From positions 29,150,791-29,214,790 of the forward strand of contig CM055272.1 of assembly GCA_029237695.1 (NCBI GenBank): a stretch of 64,000 bases of DNA. Reading direction: 5' to 3'. Below, piece by piece: positions 1-11,010 of the stretch. The number at the start of each line of letters is the position of its first letter. Position 1 is the stretch's first letter. Below the pieces are notes generated by a model that was not told the origin of the DNA, did no database searches, and saw only the letters and a program-made list of their open reading frames with translations. The DNA comes from Conchocele bisecta. Its lineage: Eukaryota > Mollusca > Bivalvia > Lucinida > Thyasiridae. The position numbers and the translations under genes are program-made.

Positions 1-185
1 TGTGAAGTTTCATGAAAAGATTCCAAAGGGTGTTCGAGTTATGCTCCGGACACGAAATCAGTGCACGAAACAACAAAGGGAGATAACTAAGAAATTAACG
101 ACGCAAGAGTTGTCATTCTTACGTGCGACACACCTTTGGGTCGTCTTCTATGCATGTGTGAAGTTTAATAAACTAGAAAATGTGT
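1..185 (+). repeat. T1 repeat, partial ~155-bp unit
   Basis: This matches the units at 1850-2460: the GGGAGATAACTAA core, the AAGAGTTGTCATTCTT stretch and the TGTGAAGTTTCATGAAAA stretch occur in the same order. The open frame through it is repeat sequence, not a gene. Confidence 0.8.
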
Positions 186-186
186 T

Positions 187-1182
187 CATAGAACATGGAT
201 GTCCCACATATCGCTTTGATAATAAATGAGGCCAAATTCCAAGTCAAAATTTTCTTTTACCTGAGCGTTAAAGTTTTTGAAGCACCAAGTATGTGACCTT
301 GACCCTGGGCTTGGCGGGGCAGGACGAACGTGGATTTGGCACAGGGCGGTAGAGGACCATTAGAGCAATGCGTATATGAAATATGAAGATGATCCATAAA
401 AGAAAACAGAAATTATAAGACATTTACCCGAGCATCAAAGTTTTTGAAGCACTAAGTATGTGACCTTGACCCTGGGCTTGGCGGGGGCAGGACGAACGTG
501 GATTTGGCACAGGGCGGTAGAGAATCATTAGAGCAATGTGTATATGAAATATGAAACTGATCCGTGAAAGAAAACAGAAATTATAAGATATTAAACTGAG
601 CGTTAAAGTTTTTGAAGCACCAAGTATGTGACCTTGACCCTGGGCTTGGCGGGGGCAGGACGAAAGTGGATTTGACACAAGGCGGTAGAGGACCATTAGA
701 GCATTGTGTATATGAAATATGAAACTGATCCATGAAAGAAAACAGAAATTATAAGATATTTACCTGAGCGTTAAAGTTTTTGAAGCACCAAGTATGTGAC
801 CTTGACCCTCCCTGCTTGGCGGGGGCAGGACGAAAGTGGATTTGGCACAGGGCGGTAGAGGACCATCAGAGCAATGTGTATATGAAATACATGTATGAAG
901 CAGATCGGTCGAAGGATGAAGATATTATGAGACATTTACCAGTGTTAAAGTTTTGTGACGGACGGATGGACGGACGGACGGACGGGAGGACGGGACGCAC
1001 GTTCCTACGAATGAATACTTGTTGGGTTTTTACTCTATAAAAATACCCAACAAGAGTACCCAACACTATCCTAACCCTACCCAATAAGATCCCCGTACGC
1101 TTACAACAAGTACCCATTCGTGTGTGCGGACGGACGGACAAGGGTAACACTAAATGCCCCCTCCACTATCGTGGTGAGGCAT
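187..1182 (+). repeat. T2 element: ~168-bp tandem array with (GGAC)n tail and terminal hairpin
   Basis: The head ATGGATGTCCCACATATCGC lies near 195. Four units follow at about 262, 430, 598 and 767 (spacing 168-169), each with TGACCTTGACCCTGGGCTTG and a CACAGGGCGGTAGAGGACCA-type block. A (GGAC)n tract starts near 955. The right end near 1155-1182 is an ATGCCCCCTCCAC / GTGGTGAGGCAT hairpin. A unique head, internal tandem array, simple-repeat tail and terminal hairpin resemble the non-autonomous Helitron-like elements known in bivalves; this class assignment is inference. The same family in reverse orientation fills 58674-64000. Confidence 0.75.
1015..1120 (+). repeat. TTGTTGGGTTTTTACT module inside the T2 tail
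   Basis: A short foldback unit (TTGTTGGGT then ACCCAACAA) followed by CTAACCCTACCC and AAGATCCCC. The same module lies in the tail of the T3 element at 3671-3870, so it recurs next to (GGAC)n in two different families. Confidence 0.6.
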
Positions 1183-1332
1183 AAAAATATTCCAAGGGTG
1201 TTCGAGTTAGAGCATGAAACAACAAAGGGAGATAAGTAAACAAGAATTCCGCAGAATCAAATGCCTCGCCTTGTCCCGCCTTGACCTCGAGCCTGGGCCC
1301 GAAAGCAATTTTCACTGGCCCGAACATATTAT

Positions 1333-1396
1333 ACAATTATTGACTAGTGAGCCATGGAATATGATTATATTCTATGGCTCACTAGTCAATAATTGT
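1333..1396. repeat. 64-bp near-perfect palindrome
   Basis: Two 32-nt arms match at 30 of 32 positions when one is reverse complemented, with no spacer. The outer 23 bp (starting ACAATTATTGACTAGTGAGC) are perfect. It would extrude as a cruciform or fold as a hairpin RNA. No flanking duplication was identified. Confidence 0.85.
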
Positions 1397-1849
1397 TTTA
1401 TTATATGATAATAGTATGTATATAGCACTTACGGCCTTATGCTACTAGACAAAAATTTAAAAAGAAATTGAAAAAAAAAATGAAAAAAAAAAAATGGAAA
1501 AAAAAAGTTTAAAAATTCAAAATAATGCTTGCTACTGGAGCACAGAATTTTTTTTTAATAGTCCTATATTTATCTACATATATCTGCACAGGTCCACATA
1601 ATGCCACAATATTTTCAACACAGTTTACGGAAATGTAAAATACAATGTAGTAATTTACCTGTATAAATTACCTGTGGTCAGATAGTGGTCAAGACTGGAT
1701 ATTTGCACATGCTAGCACATGCACAGGTGAATGGTTCTCCCAGTCTCTATTGTTCAACCGGAGAAGGCTATTGTTCTCTCTACAGGTAAGGTGTACAGAG
1801 CACACGAGAAAACGGGTCTTCATGCATTACTGATTGTCCAGTTTGTAGA
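1397..1849. other. AT-rich intergenic stretch, no gene seen
   Basis: Includes an A-rich low-complexity tract at about 1445-1510. No coding or RNA feature can be supported. Confidence 0.6.
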
Positions 1850-2460
1850 GTGCGCAAAACAAAAAAGGGAGATAACTAAAAAATTAGCTAAGCAAGAGTT
1901 GTCATTATTGTGCGTGACACACCTCCGGGTCGTGGTCTATGCATGTGTGAAGTTTCATGAAAATATTCCAAAGGGTGGTCGAGTTATGCTCCGGACATGA
2001 AATCAGTGCGTGAAAACAAAAAAGGGAGATAACTAAAAAATTAGCTAAGCAAGAGTTGTCATTCTTGTGCACGACACACCTTCGGTTCGTGGTCTAATTG
2101 AATGTGTGAAGTTTCATAAAAATATTCCAAAGGGTGGTCGAGTTATGCTCAATCAGTGCGCGAAACAAAAAAGGGAGATAACTAAAAAATTAGCTATGGA
2201 AGAGTTGTCATTCTTGTGCGCGACACACCTTCGGGTCTTGGTCTATGCATGTGTGAAGTTTCATGAAAATATTCCAAAGGGTGGTCGAGTTATGCTCCGG
2301 ACACGAAATCAGTGCGCAAAACAAAAAAGGGAGATAACAAAAAAATAGCTATGCAAGAGTTGTCATTCTTGTGCGCGACACACCTTCGGGTCGTGGTCTA
2401 TGCATGTGTGAAGTTTCATGAAAATATTCCAAAGGGTGTTTAAGTTATGCTCCGGACAAG
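1850..2460 (+). repeat. T1 array, four ~155-bp tandem units
   Basis: Unit starts (GCGCAAAACAAAAAAGGGAG and variants) fall at about 1850, 2005, 2157 and 2314, giving 152-157 bp spacing. Units differ by a few substitutions. The open frames across them (e.g. 1731-2000, 2067-2348) simply translate the repeat. Confidence 0.85.
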
Positions 2461-2523
2461 AAGTGTCTGCGGCGGATGCGGACGCGGATGCGTCCGCTTC
2501 CGCGGCCCGCTGTCAAATCCATA

Positions 2524-2551
2524 GTATCCCCCGACGGAGTCCGGGGGATAC
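2524..2551. repeat. GC-rich hairpin at the end of the T1 element
   Basis: GTATCCCCCG and CGGGGGATAC form 10-bp perfect inverted arms around an 8-nt loop. Just upstream (2465-2510) is a GC-rich GCGGATGCGGACGCGGAT tract. The position suggests a terminal hairpin of the T1 tandem-repeat element. Confidence 0.65.
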
Positions 2552-2712
2552 AACTACATATAGCCTAGATATTTTTTATGTTAATACAGTGCATATTGTG
2601 TATATCAAACAGACACAGACTGGGTTTATCGAATATCCACAAGTTTATTAGCTCAAACATTGGATCTAAAGAGATTACATGATTTTTCTCTGAAAACGGT
2701 AAATACTTCAGA

Positions 2713-3690
2713 TGGCCGCGGCCCGCATGTCGAGCCTGCCAAGGCATTTGATGGTCTCAGATTGTATTTATTTGAAGTATGAATTAAGGGTTGTGGAGAT
2801 ATAAGGTATGTAAAAGCTTTAACGTAAACTTTAGTCATTTGACCTTGATCTTGGGCATGTGGGCCACATGGCTATAGAATGAAAATATGGATGATAATAA
2901 AGAATTATTTGAAGTTTGAATTAAATCGGAGTAAGTGTTGTGGAGATATAAGGTATGTAAAAAGTCATTTGACCTTGAATTTGGGAATATGGACCACATG
3001 GGCAGGCTATGGAATGAAAATATGGATGATGAAAAGGAAGTATTGGAAGATGGAAGTAAATTGGAGTAACAATTGTGGAGATATAAGGTATGTAAAAACT
3101 TTAACGCAGATTTAATAATAACGCAAACTTCTAAGTAATTTGACCTTGACCTTGGGGCACAGGGGCCGCATGAGTGGGACACAGAATGAATATATGGATG
3201 ATGCCCAATAAGCATACAAAGTTTCAAGCAAATCTGACTTACGATTACAGAGATAGTAGGTATGTGAAAACATTAACGCAAATTTTGACAGAAACTTTAA
3301 CGCAAACATCTAAGTAATTTGACCTTGACATAGGGGCACAGGGGCCGCATGAGTGGGACACAGAATGAATATATGGATAATGACCAATAAGCACACAAAC
3401 TTTCAAGCAAATCCGACTTACGTTTACAGAGATAGTAGGTATTTCAAAACTTTAACGCAAATTTTGACAAACATTTAACACAAACTTCTAAGTCATTTGA
3501 CCTTGGGCACAGGGGCCGCATGAGTGCGATACAGCATGAATATATGGATGATGACTAATAAGCATATGAAGTTTCAATTCAATGTGACTTAGGACTGCAG
3601 AGATATAAGATATTTAACAACTTTAACGCATATTTCGGACGGACGGACGCCCGGACGCCCGGACGGACGGATCTTTGTTGGGTTTTTACT
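2713..3690 (+). repeat. T3 element: GATGGCCGCGGCCCGCATG head, ~150-bp array, (GGAC)n tail
   Basis: The head is at 2711-2745. Units contain TTGACCTTGA, a GGGGCCGCATGAGTGGGACA or GGACCACATGGGC block, GAATGAATATATGGATGATG, and GAGATA(TA)AGGTATGTAAAAA. It ends in CGGACGGACGCCCGGACG near 3638-3670. A second, longer copy is at 7522-8750. Long open frames on both strands here are repeat translation. Confidence 0.8.
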
Positions 3691-3870
3691 GTATAACAAG
3701 TACCCAACAAAACAACTAACCCTAACCCTACCCAAGAAGATCCCTAAAAAGCTTGCCCAACACACAGAAGAGCATTTGTTGGGTACTTTTGTACCCAACA
3801 AGTGCCCTCTCGTTTGCCCGGACGACGGACGTTCACACGGATGGATCTTTGTTGGGTTTTTACTGTATAG
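3671..3870 (+). repeat. Two TTGTTGGGTTTTTACTGTATA modules with telomere-like CTAACCCTAACCC
   Basis: Module starts are near 3675 and 3850. The first carries AACTAACCCTAACCCTACCC, only two perfect telomere-type units, so it is not an interstitial telomere array. (GGAC)-like stretches separate the copies. Confidence 0.6.
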
Positions 3871-6058
3871 CATTTTTTCGGTTTTATTGTACGGGTTCTT
3901 TACAAAAATGAATGAGTCCATGTAATATACTTATTATTTGACCATGGTGGGATATTCAAGATGGCCGCTAAGTATCGCTTAAGCTCATAAGCGCTGTTGG
4001 TCGACAAAATAGTAAATAAATACAGAACATAATTGGAGATCATATTTGTAATATTTTAAACATACGAAGTTTGTGTTCCAAATTGTACCGAATGATCTTT
4101 CGCCACAAACAAAGGTAAATCAAAGATGGCCGCCAACATGGATACACTTATGATACGTCTATATTAAGTAGGATAGACATAGCATATGCTACACCCTAAA
4201 ATCAATGTTTCATTGTGAATGGTAATTTAACGATGGGGTTAATTCTTGCCGGGAGCGCGATATCCCTGGCTTGGCCCTTATTCGCATGTTTAGCTTTCTT
4301 GCAGGTGGGAGATGAATCCTGCTAATCCCGTTATAAGAGTAATACGATCAGTGCTAATCCTACTACGTTTATGGGGAGTGGGGGTCCTTAGTTACTATTG
4401 TGCTGAATACCCGACAGTAGATCCGGTTTGTCTAATGTCAGGGCTGGATAGAGATTGTATGCAAATATTCAGTTACCCGCCCCCATCCATGCAGATGAAA
4501 TGAGCTGTTGTTAGTACACTTAAAGCCATTAAACATTAAACCATTTGGAAATCTATCATTTTAATTTATTAACCTCACCATGAACATCAATGTTGCAGTT
4601 TATTATTGCAACAGGTCCGTAACCAGGGGGTCCATGCGGATATTGTGTTGATAATTGAACGATAATCAATTTAATAATGACATATCAAATTACAAATGAC
4701 ATATCAAAGGGAAGTTTAAGTATTATGCTAATGTCCATTGATATGGGAATATCATTTCTACTGCGTTTGCATACGTTATATTCACACTATTTATACTTGA
4801 AAAGTCTTTATCGACACATTTATTATTATAACAAAGTCGTAATATTGACGATAATAGCACGAACATGGAATACCAATAACTTGGAAACACTGCACATGGA
4901 CAGTGCTAATGTGACTGTCGGTGTAGCAACAGACACAATCAATTACTTTAACATTGGTGAATGATATCACATATACATATCGTATATATGTAGAGTCAAT
5001 GGTGTGATCATGGTCATCGCATCTCAGTTTATATGCGACATATGATGTTGTTATTGCCCAACTTTTGGATGACATATATTTTAAGTAGTCATATGCCGGT
5101 AGCCATGTACTACGACATGTAAGTACATGTAGGAATAAGTTAATAACCAGAATTGAGCCATATTCACATTACTCTATATATCTAAGAATTCAATACATGG
5201 TGTCATCCAGGTCATTACATCTCAGCTCATAAACGGGCATATTCTGTGTTTATTAACAATACAATTGCGTTTGGATGACCTATACTATCAAGTAGTAATA
5301 TACAGGTAGGCATGGACTATGTAAATAGGATGGATTGCATGATTCAGTATTTGTGAGTCACATATGTATCGATATTAAACTATCATGCGATCGAGATCAA
5401 TATGTTGCGAGTTCATGATGGAACATATGTTGAGGTCATTCATGAGATTGTTTGGTATAAAGAAAGAATAAAAGTTATATAAATGTATTATGCGGTCATA
5501 ATGCAGTCTATCGGGAATGCATATGTATGTGGAATGCACATGTATCACAGTTATGAAGGGCGCTGTTACTGGTGAATACAATACACTTTACTCATATATG
5601 TTGTCATATAATGTCCTTATATGATATGTGTATAAGTATCATAACGGTGTATTATAATATCAAAACCATATGTGTAATATAATATATAATAGGTTACATG
5701 CATTAATATGTTACTTTGTTTCAAATGAACATGGTTGATTAGTCTATGCTAATCTATAACTATATCAGAACGTTCCATTGTCCGTGTCTTTACACACCAA
5801 CATACGACATATAAATAAGATCGTAAGAGACCAAACATGCACGTATTAGGATAGTGCTTTGTTAAATATATAGAGCATATCATTATACCCATATCTCTCT
5901 GACAATATTGCGATTCATGGATAACTAATGTACACAAATCAACCAAACAACCATTTTTATGTGCAAAACCGCAGCAATTCCCGTTTTTCTCCCTATTGTG
6001 TTTTTCTGCTGCGATGCCAATGTTAGAAACATTTTGATCCGAGTCGTTAGACACTTTC
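3871..6058. other. Unassigned AT-rich DNA, no gene supported
   Basis: I see isolated AAGATGGCCGC words (about 3968 and 4124), similar to the core of other arrays in the window. Otherwise there is no repeat family, RNA gene or convincing coding region. Small open frames (e.g. 4312-4503, 4677-4964, 5749-6060) have no recognisable motif or coding bias. Confidence 0.55.
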
Positions 6059-6122
6059 ATGGTCTGAAAATCAGTTTTACGGCTCTGCTAACGAGTCGCC
6101 GTAAAACTGATTTACAGACCAT
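6059..6122. repeat. 25-bp inverted repeat with 14-nt spacer
   Basis: ATGGTCTGAAAATCAGTTTT... and its complement at 6098-6122 pair at 24 of 25 positions. A strong stem-loop; function unknown. Confidence 0.85.
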
Positions 6123-6229
6123 AAAATTGTTCTGTTTCTCTATCCATAGTTACCCCAATCTAGGCCTCGGCTTTGTGTTCATATTTATCTCCAAGGCTTT
6201 CTGATTCAGTAGTAGACTGTATAGGATTG

Positions 6230-6553
6230 TTAATTGACAGAGAGCCCATGACTTACCACAGAGTCATGTCCCGATGACAATAAAGAGACAGAGAGATTGG
6301 CAGTTGAGACTGACAGACTCCTACAATTGGCACCATCCGTTGCATGACAATCTTCCTTATTGGCTACTTCACGCTGCAGATCACCTTCACCTGGTTGATT
6401 ATCCTCTAACCTAGCAGCTGTTGCCTCATTGTCTTCGTTATTAGTGTTGTCATAGCTGAGATCGGTGTCGGCCGACAGACTATAATAGGCACCATCCGAG
6501 CAGCTAGACACTTGGTGTGTGTCTCCATCCATGACTACCTCATCTGTCTGCAT
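6230..6553 (-). CDS. Hypothetical acidic Ser/Asp-rich protein or exon (doubtful)
   Basis: A 107-codon frame on the minus strand begins with ATG at 6553 and ends near 6230. The product is rich in Ser, Asp, Glu and Asn (for example SADTDLSYDNTNNEDNEATA), with no membrane segment, signal peptide or known domain. It is not made of the repeats that generate most open frames here, and its composition is more protein-like than its neighbours, so it could be an exon or cytoplasmic tail of a host gene. The start lies only 31 bp from the left end of a foldback element at 6584. I found no partner exons. It could be chance. Confidence 0.25.
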   Translation of the reverse strand: MQTDEVVMDGDTHQVSSCSDGAYYSLSADTDLSYDNTNNEDNEATAARLEDNQPGEGDLQREVANKEDCHATDGANCRSLSVSTANLSVSLLSSGHDSVVSHGLSVN

Positions 6554-6583
6554 ACTGAAACCGAATATCTCAACCCATTACAT

Positions 6584-7262
6584 CAAAGTGCATGATCACG
6601 TGATTACAACAACAACAATTACTGAAACTTCCAAAAGCGCCTTCGATTCAAAGTAAGTATTCTGTTATATTGTCCTTATTATGTAACGGATTTAGATGAA
6701 ATATGGCGCATCAAACACGTCTCGTTAAGCTGCATTTGGTTGTCTTGGTTCTTTGGTCCAAACTTCTGTCGATTTTGCGAAGAATCGATTTCCGTGTTTA
6801 CTGACATAAGTATGTGCCGAGGTCCCGAGACCACCAAATGCAGGTCATGAAGACATGTTTACTGTGCCATATTTCATCAAAATCCATTGCATATTAAGGA
6901 ATGTATTAAATAATACTTACAAGGGTTTTCCCCAGGATTTCAGGAAGGCGTGTCATTTCTAAGCCAGCTTTCAGTTTCCTATCATGAAACAAATGCAGGG
7001 TTATTTACCATTATAATTGAATAGTATGTGTCATAAATCTAAAAGTAACACAAAATATAAGTAGTAATGTAATTTAAGGCATGTCTACAGACATGGCACA
7101 AACTAAATAAGGCATGTTGCACTACACTTTCAGAAAAGAAGGCATGTCGTTTGCGACATGCATTATGAGCCTGCGGGAAACCCTGCTTACTTTGGAGTGG
7201 GTGCGCTTTCAACACTTTCAGACACTGTTGTTGTTTTGGTAACCATGTGATCATGCACCTTG
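6584..7262. mobile_element. Foldback element copy 1 (CAAAGTGCATGATCACGTG ends), 5-bp target duplication TACAT
   Basis: The left end CAAAGTGCATGATCACGTG then TTACAACAACAAC is the inverse of the right end ...GTAACCATGTGATCATGCACCTTG at 7238-7262. TACAT flanks both sides (6579-6583 and 7263-7267). The body shares AGAATCGATTTCCGTG and ACCACCAAATGCAG with copy 2. It carries no ORF, so it would depend on a transposase elsewhere. Part of the right arm differs from copy 2, probably from a later insertion or rearrangement. Confidence 0.75.
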
Positions 7263-7364
7263 TACATGCTGGGATACACAACTTTTCATACGAAAAATAA
7301 AATACATTTACCGTAATTATCTTTTTACCCGTAGAATGCTGGAAACGAAAATTGCTGTTTGATT

Positions 7365-7512
7365 GTTTGCTTGTTTGTTGGGGTTTAACGGCCTATCAAC
7401 AGCTAAGGTCATTTAAGGACGGGTCAACATGGTCAATGGGTTTAGTACTAAATCCCATATATTACCTGTAAATGGGGGGGGGGGGGGGGATCCCAAAATC
7501 AGAACTGAATAT
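7365..7512 (-). mobile_element. SINE 3' tail fragment, minus orientation
   Basis: TTTGCTTGTTTGTTG then GGTTTAACGGCCTATCAACA is the reverse complement of the TTTG-tailed SINE end widespread in molluscs. It ends at a 16-nt poly-G run (about 7474-7489). The tRNA-like head is not visible. Confidence 0.6.
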
Positions 7513-7521
7513 TTACAATAA

Positions 7522-8750
7522 ACCAAATGGCCACGGCCCGTATGTCGAGCCCGCCGAGGCATTTGATGGTATCAGAGTGTATTTATTTGAAGTTTGAATT
7601 AAGGGTTGTGGAGATATAAGGTATGTAAAAGCTTTAACGCAAACTTTAGTCATTTGACCTTGATCTTGGGCATGTGGGCCACATGGGTGGGCTATAGAAT
7701 GAAAACATGGATGATAATAAAGAATTATTTGAAGTAAATCGGAGTAAGTGTTGTGGAGATATAAGGTATGTAAAAACTTTAACACAAATTTCAAAGTCAT
7801 TTGACCTTGGACATGTGGACCACATGGGCAGGCTATAGAATGAAAATAGAAAATATAGATAATGAATAAGAAGTATTGGATGTTGGAAGTAAATCGGAGT
7901 AAGTGCTGTGGAGATATAAGGTATGTAAAAACATTAACACAAATTTCAAAGTCATTTGACCTTGACCTTGGGCATATGGACCACTTGGGCAGGCTATGGA
8001 ATGAAAATATGGATGATGAAAAGGAAGTATTGGAAGTTGGAAGTAAATTGGAGTAACAATTGTGGAGATATGAGGTATGTAAAAGCTTTAACGCAGATTT
8101 TATAATAATGCAAACTTCTAAGTCATTTGACCTTGACCTTGGGGCACAGGGGCCGCATGAGTGTGACACAGAATGAATATATGGATGATGCCCAATAAGC
8201 ATACAAAGTTTCAAGCAAATCTGACTTATGGTTACATAGATAGTAGGTATGTGAAAACTTTAACGCAAATTTTGACAGAAACTTTAACGCAAACTTCTAA
8301 GTCATTTGACCTTGACCTTGGGGCACAGGGGCCGCATGAGTGGGACACAGTATGAATATATGGATGATGACCAATAAGCATACAAAGTTTCAAGCAAATC
8401 TGACTTGCGGTTACAGAGATAGTAGGTATCTGAAAACTTTAACACAAATTTTGACAAAACAATTTAACGCAAACTTCTAAGTCATTTTACCTTGAGCTTG
8501 TGCACAGGGGCCGCATGAGTGGGACACAGCATGAATATATGGATGATGACTAATAAGCATATGAAGTTTCAAGTCAATGTGACTTTATAGTACTTCAGAG
8601 ATATAAGGTATTTAAAAACTTTAACGCAGATTTCGGATGGACGGACGCATGGACGGACACACAGACGGACACACAGACGGACGCACACACGGACACCCGG
8701 ACGTCATTGTGATCACTATGTCTCGCTTTCCGCAAGCGGGCTGGACAACA
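7522..8750 (+). repeat. T3 element, longer copy with terminal CGCAAGCGGGC hairpin
   Basis: The head GGCCACGGCCCGTATGTCGA is at 7528. About seven ~150-bp units follow, with TTGACCTTGACCTTGGGGCA and TGTGGAGATATAAGGTATG. A (GGAC)n tract runs from about 8635 to 8700. The right end GTCTCGCTTTCCGCAAGCGG (about 8719-8742) contains a CGCTT/AAGCG stem. The minus-strand 233-codon open frame across it is repeat translation. Confidence 0.8.
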
Positions 8751-8983
8751 ATATTAAAAATTTACTTATTTGAGCTGCAAAAAGCAAACAGTGTAAATTG
8801 CCAACTTACATTATCACAGTATTTTCTCTACTCGATTTGAAAATAAATGCATATTTTCGCATTGCTGTGAGTATTTGTACTCCCAATTTTGATAATCAAT
8901 GCAATTTCTGCTAAAGTAAGTGTGTAAAATACGCCAATAAGCCAATATGCACCTTATCTGGGGCTCTGTAAGTATGGCCATAC

Positions 8984-9341
8984 CAAGGTGCATGATCACG
9001 TGGTTACAACAACAACAACAACGTCGCCCACTCCAAAGTAAGTATTATTTGATATTTTCCGTCTTCATGAGCTGCATTTGGTGGTCCAGGGAGTTTGGCA
9101 CAGACTTATGTCGTTTTTGCCAAGAATCGATTTCCGTGTCACGGAAATCGATTCTTCGCAAAAACGACAGAACGACAGAAGTTTGGGCGAAATAAAGAGA
9201 CCACCAAATGCAGCTTAACAAGACGCATTTGATGCGCCATATTACATCAAAATCCGTTACGTAATAAGGACACTATAAAAGAATATGTACTTTGAATCGG
9301 TACTTGTTGTTGTTGTTAGTACCACGTGATCATACACCTTG
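8984..9341. mobile_element. Foldback element copy 2, complete, 5-bp target duplication CATAC
   Basis: A 358-bp element that is largely one inverted repeat. The left arm runs from CAAGGTGCATGATCACGTGG to about 9137 and the right arm back to ...ACCACGTGATCATACACCTTG, meeting at ATCGATTTCCGTG / CACGGAAATCGAT. (CAA)n and (GTT)n sit just inside each end. CATAC lies on both sides (8979-8983 and 9342-9346). Confidence 0.85.
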
Positions 9342-9400
9342 CATACACTACAGGGCTAGGTTATCATTTAGTGTAGCTTTTTCACCTGTCAGTCAAACTC

Positions 9401-9545
9401 ATGTCTGTAACCAGCAATGACAATGATGTGTCCGATGACGGACGTGTGATCATCTGTCCTCCTGGGTCTGTCCTCGATACGTTGTCACTGCATTCTATAA
9501 ATAGATCAACATCATCAGTATGTGCTAACGTAGCACCTGTGCATA
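9401..9545 (+). CDS. Hypothetical ORF 5' part (doubtful)
   Basis: An ATG at 9401, about 60 bp from foldback copy 2, opens about 48 codons of Ser/Asp/Val-rich sequence (SNDNDVSDDG...). The frame then runs into a T4 repeat head at 9546, so its continuation is not evidence of a protein. No motif recognised. It may be an exon remnant or chance. Confidence 0.15.
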
Positions 9546-9640
9546 AACAAGAGTTGTCAGAAGACAACAATGTTCGCCAGTTTGCAGTCAAGATCAAATA
9601 TTTGTCACAGAATGAGGATCTACAGAGACCTGCAGGGGAA
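9546..9640 (+). repeat. T4 head fragment
   Basis: ACAAGAGTTGTCAGAAGACA here also starts the T4 elements at 22287 and 27238. No array follows, so this is a truncated copy. Confidence 0.65.
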
Positions 9641-9838
9641 CTAGAATTCTTGTTTTTATTAATTTGTTCCCACGAAATAACAATTTGTTTCCTCAATGTC
9701 ATTTCGCGGGAACGAATTGTTAATTCGAGAAAACAAATTGTTATATCGTGGGAATGAATTGTTAATTCGAGGGAACGAATTGTTAAATTGAGGGAACAAA
9801 TTGTTATTTCGTGGGAACAAATTAATACAAAAAAATCC
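9641..9838. repeat. Foldback element made of ~22-bp sub-repeats
   Basis: TTTATTAATTTGTTCCCACG at the left is mirrored by CGTGGGAACAAATTAATA at the right. Between them are repeated GAACGAATTGTTAATTCGAG-like units of about 22 bp. No flanking duplication was assigned. Confidence 0.75.
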
Positions 9839-10008
9839 ATGTCCCCTGCGGGGCTCTGTAAGGATCAGCATGTGAATACATACATGTATTAAATGTCGCG
9901 CCATTACATGTGTCGCGTGACACGTGCATTCTTGTATATTCCGGATTTCCGTATAATTGTATATTTGTTATGTGTGGTACTGTTTTGTATTGTTGTGCGT
10001 ATTATTGA

Positions 10009-10078
10009 TTTCACATACCTGTGATTCCACATACCTGTGATTTCACACACCTGTGATTTTTACATACCTGTGATTTAG
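10009..10078 (+). repeat. Four ~19-bp tandem repeats with ACCTGTGA core
   Basis: ACATACCTGTGATT recurs four times with small changes, each containing an E-box-like CACCTG or TACCTG. It could be a transcription factor binding cluster or a simple minisatellite. Confidence 0.7.
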
Positions 10079-10859
10079 CATGTACATTTCCCATGTACAA
10101 TGTGCGTGTAATAACGGGGCTTATGTTGTATTGGTGGAAATACGTTTATGTGTGTCCTTTTTGTGGATTTGAATATACGTCCATTTTATGAGCAATGTTT
10201 TACTGATGTCACGCCATATTTGCCACAGACTATGCATGTGTGTGGTAGAGAACTCGTTGACTGCGTGTGCTGGTTTCGCTAGGGAAAAGACCTTTTAGTA
10301 TTACGGATGTCCACTGTCCGTGCCACCGAGTTTTGTCCGCGTGTCAGTTGTTCACCATATAAGGGACCTTCTGTAGGTGAAGCCAGTATATAGCGCAGAC
10401 CATACCATGGTCTGCCCTGTTATGTATGCTACGGGTTAGTGTTTCAGCATAGCTTGGTACTGGCCAACACGGATATATCAGATCCCATACTGGTGATGCT
10501 TTGTGTCGTGATATTTCCGTAAATATTACCACGATATTTGAGTTTAGTATGTGCTACACTCTCATTTGAGTGTATAGCCGTAGGACCGATATGGAGGGGT
10601 TTGGCGGGGCCAAAAAGCGACCTTCGCATTGTCGAGACCAGTCGAGTAGATTTCGGATTATGATGATCTGGGTCTGTAGTGTGCAGATTTAGGGTAGTGT
10701 GGGATATACCATGTTGGATGGTATTTATTCCGCGAGGGCTGTACACTAGTTTGGTTGAATTTATGGCGTGGGGAACATATATTTATGCCAAATATAACCC
10801 ACGGGTGAAATGCAAAAGCCATGGGTTTTGTAATAATTTTATGTGAGATGTCGAACGAG
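10079..10859. other. Unique-looking DNA, no gene supported
   Basis: No repeat family is recognised. The 100-codon minus frame at 10444-10746 has no motif. Confidence 0.5.
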
Positions 10860-11010
10860 GGGTAGGCATATTCATTATTCCGTGCATGGTTTCACTGGTG
10901 CGTATATAAGCGATGTCTCGCTATGTGTTGGTGGGACACATATTTTCTGGTAACAGAAGAGTAGTACTGTATTCACCAGTGACACGGAGGATTTTGGTAT
11001 GTACCTACAA
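10860..11010 (+). promoter_or_regulatory. Candidate TATA promoter
   Basis: TATATAAG at 10903-10910 is preceded by GC-mixed sequence and followed by a start-like region near 10930-10940. The layout resembles a pol II core promoter or LTR promoter. No matching second LTR or downstream gag/pol frame was found, so the transcript is unknown. Confidence 0.25.

Noticed and set aside
3714..3733. Interstitial telomere
   Set aside because: Only two perfect CTAACC-type units inside a dispersed module.
7513..8214. 233-codon minus-strand open frame
   Set aside because: It translates T3 tandem units; the same peptide pieces recur at 2835-3227 and the frame has no domain.
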